This document shows positions 1-6,565 of a DNA stretch of 64,000 nt, one piece after another. Both the position numbers and the translations under genes were made by a program. The first letter of the stretch is position 1. Each line of letters begins with the position of its first letter. This DNA comes from Maricaulis maris_C. GTDB lineage: Bacteria; Pseudomonadota; Alphaproteobacteria; Caulobacterales; Maricaulaceae. The DNA is taken from positions 496,001 to 560,000 of the forward strand of contig NZ_JAGDYT010000006.1 of assembly GCF_049116555.1 (NCBI RefSeq). The letters run 5' to 3'. The notes beneath the pieces were generated by a model that was not told the DNA's origin, made no database searches, and saw nothing but the letters and a program-made list of their open reading frames with translations.

Positions 1-533
1 TAGACGCCGTCGACATCGGTGTAGATGTCACACCGCGCCTTGAGGGCGGCTGCCACGGCCGCGGCGGACAGATCGGTCCCGCCCCGCCCCAGCGTGCGCA
101 CCTCTCCGGCCTCGTTGATGCCTTGAAATCCAGCGACGACCGGGATGACCCCGACCTCGATGGCCGCTTCGAGACCGGTCGCATCCATTCCGGCAATGCG
201 CGAGGCACCGGGCGGACCGTCCGTAATCACCGGTATTTGCCAGCCGAGGAAGGATTGCGCCTTCAGTCCGCGTTCGCGCAGGGCGAGCGCCATCAGGGCC
301 GCGGCGGCCTGCTCGCCGGCGGCGAGGGCGACATCGGTTTCAGGATCGCCGAGTCCGGCGCCGAAGGCATCAGCCAGGCCAAGGATACGGTCGGTTTCGC
401 CGGCCATGGCCGAGACCACAACCGTCATGACCTCGCCTTTCGCGGCCGCGTCGGCCACCAGGCCGGCCGCATGCCGGATGCGCTCGACCGACCCGACCGA
501 GGTGCCACCAAATTTCGCCACGACTCGCGTCAT
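1..533 (-). CDS. lysC: Aspartate kinase, N-terminal part (cut by window edge)
   Basis: Aspartokinase phosphorylates L-aspartate in the first step of lysine, threonine and methionine synthesis. The 177 codons visible start with MTRVVAKFGGTSVG, the kinase nucleotide-binding signature (KFGGTSV). They continue through the amino-acid-kinase fold with GRGGTDLSA near residue 150 and DIYTDVDGVY at the edge. The C-terminal ACT regulatory domains lie outside the window. The gene is divergent from ubiG, with 192 bases between the starts, an arrangement known in other alphaproteobacteria. I see no frameshift in the visible part. Confidence 0.95.
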   Translation of the reverse strand, partial: MTRVVAKFGGTSVGSVERIRHAAGLVADAAAKGEVMTVVVSAMAGETDRILGLADAFGAGLGDPETDVALAAGEQAAAALMALALRERGLKAQSFLGWQIPVITDGPPGASRIAGMDATGLEAAIEVGVIPVVAGFQGINEAGEVRTLGRGGTDLSAAAVAAALKARCDIYTDVDGV

Positions 534-725
534 GCACCCTGTCCCTCGCGCTTCCCCAATTCGCTCGCTGCGACCATAACGTCGCACCGGGCTCGATTAG
601 ACGCACCGACAGGGCCATATTAAGGCTCGAACGGGGCGCCGCGCTGGCGGTTAGGTAAGCGCGAAGCGCACCGCACGCAACGCCTGAACGCAATAAGACG
701 CGGATTCACCCGCGAGGAGAAACCC

Positions 726-1487
726 ATGACCAGCGCCGCCGCGCCCGACCCGCTGAACCGGCCCTCCATCGATCCGGAAGAGGTCGAGAAATTCTCCCGG
801 ATCGCTGCCGAGTGGTGGGATCCGGACAGCAAGTTCAAACCCCTGCACAAGTTCAATCCGGTACGGCTGGGCTATATCCGCGACACGATCTGCCAGCATT
901 TCGGCCTGACCGGAGACAAGCCGCTGGCCGGATTGCGGATTCTCGACATTGGCTGTGGTGGCGGTCTGGTCTGTGAACCCATGGCCCGCCTGGGCGCGAG
1001 TATCACCGGTGTTGATGCCGCCGAAGCCAATGTGAAGACAGCCAGCGTCCATGCCGATGAGCAGGGCCTCGAAATCGATTACCGCCACGGGGTCGCCGAA
1101 CAATTGATCGAGAATGGCGAAGCGCCCTTCGATGTCGTGCTCAATCTGGAAGTGATGGAGCATGTCGCCAATCCGCATACCTTCCTGGTCGACTGCGCCA
1201 ACCTAGTGAAGCCGGGCGGGCTGATGATCTGCGCCACGATCAACCGCACCTCCAAAGCCTTCGCCCTGGCCATTGTCGGCGCGGAGTGGGTGATGGGGTG
1301 GCTGCCCAAGGGCACACACCGCTTCGGCAAGCTCGTCAAACCCGGCGAAATCCGGGCCGCTCTGGCCGAAGGCGGAATGCATCTGCGCGGGCCAGTCGGC
1401 GTCAATTACAACCCCCTCACCGACCAATTCTCGATCGGCTCGGACACGGCTGTGAACTATATGGTTGTCGCGGAGAAGCCGGCCTAG
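726..1487 (+). CDS. ubiG: Ubiquinone biosynthesis O-methyltransferase UbiG
   Basis: UbiG carries out both O-methylations of the ubiquinone ring, using S-adenosylmethionine, at the cytoplasmic face of the membrane. The 253-residue length is normal for the family. Near the N-terminus is the UbiG-typical EEVEKFSRIAAEWWDP, then the SAM-binding motif I ILDIGCGGGLV and the acidic post-I residue in GVDAAE. The C-terminal DQFSIGSDTAVNYMVVA-type tail also fits. The ATG at 726 has GAGGAG a few bases upstream. Its stop overlaps by four bases the stop of the convergent DUF1178 gene. Confidence 0.96.
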   Translation: MTSAAAPDPLNRPSIDPEEVEKFSRIAAEWWDPDSKFKPLHKFNPVRLGYIRDTICQHFGLTGDKPLAGLRILDIGCGGGLVCEPMARLGASITGVDAAEANVKTASVHADEQGLEIDYRHGVAEQLIENGEAPFDVVLNLEVMEHVANPHTFLVDCANLVKPGGLMICATINRTSKAFALAIVGAEWVMGWLPKGTHRFGKLVKPGEIRAALAEGGMHLRGPVGVNYNPLTDQFSIGSDTAVNYMVVAEKPA

Positions 1488-1906
1488 TTCAGCTTTTTCG
1501 GCGGCGTTGGCGCGAGGGCGTCGGGTAGCGGGGTGACCGGCACGCCGTCCTCGCTCAACGCTTTCGACTCCTTGGGACTGGCCTCGCCATAGATCAGGCG
1601 TTCCGGCTTCTCACCGGCGTGCATGGCCCGGGCCTCGCGGGTGAAGTCCTCGCCGACATAGTCGTAATTCTCGCGAATATGCGCCTTCACCTTGTTGGCC
1701 ATCTCGGCCAGCCGGTGTTCGACCCGAGCTTCGCGTTTGCGCGATGTCGCGACGGCCGGGGCCGCCAGCGCCTTGCGAACCTGGGTCGAGCCGCAATGGG
1801 GGCATTCAACCAGGCCGCGGCCTGCCTGGTCATCAAAGCCCGCAGAATCCGAGAACCAGGCCTCGAAATCATGGTGGGCATCACACAGGAGCGAATAGCG
1901 GATCAT
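1484..1906 (-). CDS. DUF1178 family protein
   Basis: This 140-residue protein begins MIRYSLLCDAHHDFEAWF and contains CPHCGS near residue 35. Together with the earlier Cys and His residues, this looks like a small zinc-ribbon. It matches the alphaproteobacterial DUF1178 family, whose function is unknown. I start it at 1906 rather than at the longer upstream option (2041) because the extra N-terminus would overlap the preceding hydrolase gene and does not belong to the family. It is the last gene of the grxC-nitrilase-DUF1178 run, a gene order common in alphaproteobacteria. A role in redox or glutathione metabolism is only guilt by association. Confidence 0.85.
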   Translation of the reverse strand: MIRYSLLCDAHHDFEAWFSDSAGFDDQAGRGLVECPHCGSTQVRKALAAPAVATSRKREARVEHRLAEMANKVKAHIRENYDYVGEDFTREARAMHAGEKPERLIYGEASPKESKALSEDGVPVTPLPDALAPTPPKKLN

Positions 1907-1931
1907 CGCGGCAATCGTCGTCCGGACAGCG

Positions 1932-2750
1932 TCAAAGCGGACCCGCCAATTCCCGATCATGCTCCAGCGCGGGGACGCGGCGCCGCGCTTCGGCGACCTT
2001 GCGCAGATCGAGCGAGGCCCGCAAGAGACCCGGATTATCATGATCGAGCTCGGCGACGGTCTCGCCCCAGGGCCCGATAATGATGGAGTGCCCCCAGGTC
2101 TTGCGACCGTCCGCGTGCAGCCCGCCCTGGGCCGGGGCGAGGACGAAACTCCCGGTCTCGATGGCGCGGGCCCGCAGGAGGGTATCCCAATGGGCGCGCC
2201 CGGTCGGCTTTGTGAAGGCGGCGGGGACGGTCAGGATCTGCGCGCCGGCCTGGGCCAGTCGCCGGTAAAGATAGGCGAAGCGGACATCATAGCAGATCGA
2301 CAATCCCAGCCTGGCCCCGTCGATGTCCTGCACGACAAGCCGGTCACCGGCCTGGTAATTGTCGCTCTCGCGATAGGTCTCGCCCTGCCCGAGCCCGACA
2401 TTGAACATGTGGGCCTTGTCATAGGTCGCCGTGGTCTCACCAGCCGGCGAGAAAAGATAGCTTCGATTGGCGGCCCGGCGCTCACCGATCCGCACAGCCA
2501 GCGATCCGATCAGGAGCCAGATGCCCAATTCCTTGGCCAGTGCCGCGAATACCGGGATGGCCGGGTCGGCCTCGGGCGCACGCATCACGGCAAAGGCGGC
2601 GTCGGCATCCTTCTGGACCAGATGCGTGGTCTCCGGCGTGGCAATGAAGGTCGCACCGTCCGCCGCAGCCGCGCGGATCAGCGCGCTGGCCGTCGCGACA
2701 TTCTCGGCCGGGTCGATGCCCGACCGCATCTGGACGAGGGCGACATCCAT
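1932..2750 (-). CDS. Carbon-nitrogen hydrolase (nitrilase/Nit superfamily)
   Basis: A 272-residue amidase of the nitrilase superfamily. The Glu-Lys-Cys triad can be placed: Glu in FIATPETTH (about residue 40), Lys in TYDKAHMFNV (about residue 112) and the nucleophilic Cys in LGLSICYDVRF (about residue 150). The family includes Nit1/NitFhit-type enzymes that hydrolyse deaminated glutathione, and the neighbouring glutaredoxin gene six bases upstream makes such a repair role plausible. That substrate is inferred, not shown. The downstream gene is DUF1178, 25 bases away. Confidence 0.88.
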   Translation of the reverse strand: MDVALVQMRSGIDPAENVATASALIRAAAADGATFIATPETTHLVQKDADAAFAVMRAPEADPAIPVFAALAKELGIWLLIGSLAVRIGERRAANRSYLFSPAGETTATYDKAHMFNVGLGQGETYRESDNYQAGDRLVVQDIDGARLGLSICYDVRFAYLYRRLAQAGAQILTVPAAFTKPTGRAHWDTLLRARAIETGSFVLAPAQGGLHADGRKTWGHSIIIGPWGETVAELDHDNPGLLRASLDLRKVAEARRRVPALEHDRELAGPL

Positions 2751-2756
2751 ATCGGA

Positions 2757-3014
2757 TCAAGCCTGCAGCAGGGCGTCGAGCTTGTTGCCGCGCTCGAGCG
2801 CCATCAGCTCATCGCAGCCGCCGACATGCATGTCGCCGACAAAGATTTGCGGGAAAGTCCGGCCACCATTGGAGCGCTGGATCATTTCCTGGCGCTTGGT
2901 CTGGTCGAAGCCGGCATCGATCTCGTTGAAGGCCACACCCTTCTGCTTGAGTAGCGAAACAGCGCGCGCGCAATAGCCACACATCGGGCGGGTATAGATG
3001 GTTATGTCAGCCAT
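2757..3014 (-). CDS. grxC: Glutaredoxin 3
   Basis: A small 85-residue thioredoxin-fold thiol-disulfide oxidoreductase that uses glutathione. The dithiol active site is MCGYCARA near residues 11-18 (CGYC, a variant of the usual CPYC). The cis-Pro and glutathione-binding segment RTFPQIFVGDMHVGGCDEL follows at about residues 53-71. Length and motif order are those of bacterial GrxC. It heads a minus-strand group with the nitrilase-family gene and DUF1178. Confidence 0.94.
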   Translation of the reverse strand: MADITIYTRPMCGYCARAVSLLKQKGVAFNEIDAGFDQTKRQEMIQRSNGGRTFPQIFVGDMHVGGCDELMALERGNKLDALLQA

Positions 3015-3036
3015 GGGTCACTCCAGATGATCCCTC

Positions 3037-3795
3037 TTAGATAGTTGGATCGGTTTCGCGTACAACTCGGCACAATGCCACAACCCGAACCGAGGCGGCA
3101 CCGGCGCGTTTCAGCTGCCGTGCACACGCCGACACCGTGGCTCCGGTCGTGACCACGTCATCAATCAGGACCAGGTGCCGGTCGCGAACCTGCTCGGGCT
3201 GCGGAACGTGAAAGGCAGCCGCCATATTGCGTCGTCGCATGCGCGCCGTTCGGCCCGCCTGGCTGGGCGTCGCGCGCCGGCGCAGGAGCGTGTCGGTCCA
3301 AAGCGGCAGACCCGTCAGCTCCCCCAAGGCCCGCCCAAGCAGGGCGGACTGGTTATAGCGCCGCGAGATCAGGCGTCGCCAGTGCAGCGGCACCGGCACC
3401 AACGCGTCGGCACCGTCCAGACAATCCTGCCCGGCTCTCGCCATCCAGCGGGCAAAGGGCGCAATCATCTCGCGCCGGTCGCCATGCTTGAAACCGACCA
3501 CGAGCGGGCTGGCGGCGGCGTCATAGGCGAGCGGCGCCCGCGCCCGGTCATAGCGCGGCGGGTTTGCGGCACAATTGGCGCAGACCGCCGCTGCACTCCC
3601 GCCTGATCCACCGGGATAGGGAAAGGGCCAACCGCACAGATCGCACCAGGGCGCATCGAGAAAGGTCAGGCGCGACCAGACCGAAGGTGACACATGTCCG
3701 ACCCGATCGACCGGGTCGCCGGCCAGCGGACAGACCGGCGGCCAGGCGAGGTCCGCCAGGAAGCGACCCGCCGCTCTCAGCCCTTGCCACGCCAT
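3037..3795 (-). CDS. comF: ComF family phosphoribosyltransferase-like protein
   Basis: A 252-residue ComF-type protein. The N-terminal part has paired cysteines (CDLCGW, then CANCAANPP) that form a zinc-finger-like module. The C-terminal phosphoribosyltransferase domain has a PRPP-loop LIDDVVTTGATVSACA. In naturally competent bacteria ComF helps DNA uptake; here no competence gene lies nearby, so the role is open. I chose the ATG at 3795 because AGGGAGG lies just upstream. The longer ORF, back to 3861, would run into the divergent methyltransferase start. Divergent from that methyltransferase, as in related genomes. Confidence 0.85.
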   Translation of the reverse strand: MAWQGLRAAGRFLADLAWPPVCPLAGDPVDRVGHVSPSVWSRLTFLDAPWCDLCGWPFPYPGGSGGSAAAVCANCAANPPRYDRARAPLAYDAAASPLVVGFKHGDRREMIAPFARWMARAGQDCLDGADALVPVPLHWRRLISRRYNQSALLGRALGELTGLPLWTDTLLRRRATPSQAGRTARMRRRNMAAAFHVPQPEQVRDRHLVLIDDVVTTGATVSACARQLKRAGAASVRVVALCRVVRETDPTI

Positions 3796-3859
3796 CGCGC
3801 CCTCCCTTTTAAGCAGCGCCCCTCTTTTCCTGACCGGGGCTTGGGGGCATATCCGCTGC

Positions 3860-4777
3860 ATGACATCGCAAGCGCCCCCCGCCCTGTTCGACCGCGCCTT
3901 GCTGCGCCAGCGCCGCGCGCGAATTGCGGGTAGTGTGTCAGATTACAACTTCCTCGCGCAACGGGCTTTCGAGGATATTGGTGACCGGGTGGTCGGAATC
4001 ACACGTGATTTCGACCGCGGCGCCCTGCTCGGCGGCGGCCCGGGCCTGATGGCCGCCCCCGCCGGCGCGCGCGTCCGGGAGAAAGTTGGCTGGCTGTGCC
4101 GGGCTGATCTGGCGACGTCGATTGCCGCGCAGCTGACCCGCCCGACACTTGCCCTCGACGAAGAAGCCCTGCCTTTTGCCAGTGAGAGCCTGGATATCGT
4201 GCTGGCGCCCTGGGGCCTGCACTGGACCAATGACCTGCCCGGCGCCCTGGTGCAGATCAATCACGCCCTCAAGCCCGACGGCTTCTTTGCCTGCGCCCTG
4301 CCCGGCGGAGCGACCCTGACCGAGTTGCGGCAATGCCTGATGGCGGCCGAGAGCGAGCTGACCGGCGGTGTCGCAGCGCGTGTCTCCCCGCTGGTCGGGA
4401 CTTTCGACCTGGCCGCCCTGCTTCAGCGGGCGGGCTTTGCCATGCCGGTCGCCGATGTCGATCGCGTCACCGTGCGCTATGATCATATCTTCGCGCTGAT
4501 GGCCGATCTGCGTGGCATGGGTGAAACCTCCATCCTGGCCGACCGGCCGCGCAAGCCTGCCACGCGCACCCTCTTCGCCCGCGCCGGCCAGATCTATGCC
4601 GAGCGTTTCGCCGACCCGGACGGCCGCATCCGCGCCACCTTCGAAATCATCCACGCTGCCGGCTGGGCCCCGCATCCAGATCAACCCAAACCGAAACGGC
4701 CCGGGTCAGCCACGCACCGGCTGGCAGACGCGCTGGGCGTGAAGGAGACTTCGCTGGATGAGAAGGCGGGGGGTTAG
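3860..4777 (+). CDS. NDUFAF5/BioC-like class I methyltransferase
   Basis: A 305-residue SAM-dependent methyltransferase-fold protein. The N-terminal LFDRALLRQRRARIAG is typical of the alphaproteobacterial relatives of mitochondrial NDUFAF5, an arginine hydroxylase/assembly factor of respiratory complex I. The later segment SLDIVLAPWGLHWTNDLPGA also fits. The glycine-rich SAM loop is unusual: the family's D-x-G-x-G-x-G region reads DFDRGALLGGGPG. Whether it methylates, hydroxylates or only binds SAM cannot be told from sequence. No complex I gene is adjacent. Confidence 0.75.
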   Translation: MTSQAPPALFDRALLRQRRARIAGSVSDYNFLAQRAFEDIGDRVVGITRDFDRGALLGGGPGLMAAPAGARVREKVGWLCRADLATSIAAQLTRPTLALDEEALPFASESLDIVLAPWGLHWTNDLPGALVQINHALKPDGFFACALPGGATLTELRQCLMAAESELTGGVAARVSPLVGTFDLAALLQRAGFAMPVADVDRVTVRYDHIFALMADLRGMGETSILADRPRKPATRTLFARAGQIYAERFADPDGRIRATFEIIHAAGWAPHPDQPKPKRPGSATHRLADALGVKETSLDEKAGG

Positions 4778-4795
4778 GGGGGCTTTCGCCGGCCC

Positions 4796-4954
4796 CTAAA
4801 ACGGCGCCGCTGCGCTCGTGAACATGTCCATCACGGCCGGGCCGATGACCGCCAGCGCACCGATCCCGATGATCGAGACAAGAACCCCGATCATCGCGTA
4901 TTCGATCGCGGTGGCGCCGCGCTGGTCGCGGGCGAGGCGAGTGAGAAGCTTCAT
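4796..4954 (-). CDS. Flp/Fap-type pilin (Class IVb pilin), orphan
   Basis: A 52-residue ORF easily missed because of its size. It reads MKLLTRLARDQRGATAIEYA, followed by a hydrophobic stretch of about 22 residues. This is the Flp pilin pattern: a short basic leader, cleavage by the prepilin peptidase after Gly (RG|ATAIEY), Glu at position 5 and Tyr at position 6 of the mature pilin, then the hydrophobic alpha1 helix. The start ATG shares a base with the TGA stop of mutT (TGATG), so the two are probably translationally coupled. No tad/cpa export genes lie in the window, so it is an orphan or accessory subunit of a pilus encoded elsewhere. Confidence 0.85.
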   Translation of the reverse strand: MKLLTRLARDQRGATAIEYAMIGVLVSIIGIGALAVIGPAVMDMFTSAAAPF

Positions 4955-5370
4955 CACAGACGATCCCTCAGTTCGGCGGCCAGGGAGATGTCGGCGGCGG
5001 ACATCTGGTAGTCGCGCAGGCGTTCCTTGCGGACCCAGGCCAGTTCCTGACCTTCATTGGGATGGGGAAAGCCGTCCCAGGTGCGGCAGAGGAAGAGCGG
5101 CATGACGATGTGGAAATCGTCATAGGGATGCGACACGAAGGCAAAGGGGTGCAGACACCGTTCGCACGGCTCAACACTCAGCTCTTCGCGCAATTCACGC
5201 ACCACAGCCTGCTCCGGCGTCTCTCCGGGCTCGATCTTGCCGCCCGGAAACTCCCAAAGCCCCGCCATGGCCTTCCCTTCGGGCCGCTTGGCGATGAGGA
5301 TGCGGCCATCGGCATCCAGCAAGGCACAGGCAGCGACAAAGAGCACCGGTTTGGGGCTACAAGCAGTCAT
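4954..5370 (-). CDS. mutT: MutT-type Nudix hydrolase (8-oxo-dGTP diphosphatase)
   Basis: A 138-residue Nudix enzyme that likely cleanses oxidised nucleotides (8-oxo-dGTP to 8-oxo-dGMP) from the pool. The full Nudix box is present around residues 44-66: GGKIEPGETPEQAVVREL, then REELSV. The flanking FVAACALLDADGRILIAKRP and WEFPG are typical of MutT. Upstream of the ATG at 5370 there is GGGAGAT. Downstream it overlaps the flp pilin start by one base. Confidence 0.9.
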   Translation of the reverse strand: MTACSPKPVLFVAACALLDADGRILIAKRPEGKAMAGLWEFPGGKIEPGETPEQAVVRELREELSVEPCERCLHPFAFVSHPYDDFHIVMPLFLCRTWDGFPHPNEGQELAWVRKERLRDYQMSAADISLAAELRDRL

Positions 5371-5420
5371 GGTCCCACATCTCCCTTAAGGACGCGTGCA
5401 GAAAGGCGGTTAATGGCCGC

Positions 5421-6386
5421 CTAGCCGGGCTGTTCGGTGTTGAGGTTTTCTTCAGGGTCGGGCGCCGCCTCATCTCCGGTCATGTCCAGTGCGCCATCCT
5501 CGCCCTCCGGGGCAAGTCCGCGCGACAGGTCAGGGCGCTCGACGACCGCATTGGTCCGCAAACCGTCGATCAGCGCCTCGATCTGGTCGAAGGTATAGAA
5601 GCGGGTGATGTTCGGGCGCAGCGCTTCCAGTGAAGGCGGCGGCTGTCGGCGCCGGTCCACCACGGTCAGCAAATGCCAGCCGAACTCGGTCCGGAAGGGC
5701 GCGGACACGCCCCCCTCCGGCGTGGCGAAGGCGACCGCGCCAAAGGCCGGCAGGATGCCCTCGCGTGAAAAATAACCAAGATCGCCCCCCTCGAGACGCG
5801 TCGCCTGGTCCTCGCTGAGCGCCACGGCGAGCTCGGCAAAGTCGCGGCCCTGATCAATCAGGTCCCGAATGGCGATGGCCTCCTCCTCAGTCTGGACGAG
5901 GATGTGCCGCGCGCGGACTTCCGCGCCCAGCGGGATAAGCCGAATCTGCTCCTCATAGATGCGCTGGATGGTCTCCTCGGGCACCGCCTCGTCCACCGCG
6001 GTCTCGACCAGGACATTGGCGAGGATGCGTTCCTCAGCCTGCGCCAGGCGGCGGCGGGCGACTTCGGACTGGTGCAGACCGCGACGCCGGGCCTCCAGCG
6101 CCAACAGGCGCTGATCGACCAATTCATCCAGGATCCGGTCGAAGTCCTCGCTGCCCATCTCCGGAACAGGCTCGCCGCTTTCCTCGCCCTGGGCGGTCGC
6201 TTCACGCTCGACATCGGAGCGCCGGATCAGCGTCCCGTCGACCCGCGCGACGACCGGATCGGCCTCATCCAGGGACAGGATGGGGGCCTCTTCGGAGAAA
6301 TCTTCCGCTGTTCGCCGCGGCTCGGGGCCGCACGCGATGCAAGATGCAGTCAGCACAAAAATGCAAAAGAGCCTGAAAACAGACAC
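5421..6386 (-). CDS. Peptidylprolyl isomerase, PpiC/SurA (parvulin) type
   Basis: A 321-residue envelope foldase candidate. The N-terminus MSVFRLFCIFVLTASC is a signal peptide with a possible lipobox (TASC), followed at once by CGPEP-type residues. After an SurA_N-like helical region comes a rotamase domain from about residue 160, seen as VRARHILVQTEEEA, GGDLGYFSREGI and FGWHLLTVVDRR. This is the normal parvulin core order. The C-terminus is acidic. It probably helps outer-membrane protein folding in the periplasm. It is divergent from secA across a 179-base gap. Confidence 0.85.
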   Translation of the reverse strand: MSVFRLFCIFVLTASCIACGPEPRRTAEDFSEEAPILSLDEADPVVARVDGTLIRRSDVEREATAQGEESGEPVPEMGSEDFDRILDELVDQRLLALEARRRGLHQSEVARRRLAQAEERILANVLVETAVDEAVPEETIQRIYEEQIRLIPLGAEVRARHILVQTEEEAIAIRDLIDQGRDFAELAVALSEDQATRLEGGDLGYFSREGILPAFGAVAFATPEGGVSAPFRTEFGWHLLTVVDRRRQPPPSLEALRPNITRFYTFDQIEALIDGLRTNAVVERPDLSRGLAPEGEDGALDMTGDEAAPDPEENLNTEQPG

Positions 6387-6438
6387 CTATAGCGCCTCAC
6401 CTGCTAAAGGGACGGGACTTGATTGCCGCGCCGCTTGA

Positions 6439-6466
6439 TTGACAGTTACACCCCTCATCCTTAAGT
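6439..6466 (+). promoter_or_regulatory. Candidate sigma-70 type promoter for secA
   Basis: A perfect -35 hexamer TTGACA lies at 6439-6444. A weak -10, TTAAGT, follows after 16 bases, about 100 bases before the secA start. It sits in the only gap between the divergent parvulin and secA genes. The hexamers are the only evidence. Confidence 0.35.
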
Positions 6467-6565
6467 CACCCTGACGTTTCAAAGCAATGCTGTCGTCCCC
6501 GGCGAACGGAACGAAACCTGGGCGCCGGACGCCAGCTGCCCAGTAGTTCGCAAAGCCTGAGCCAC

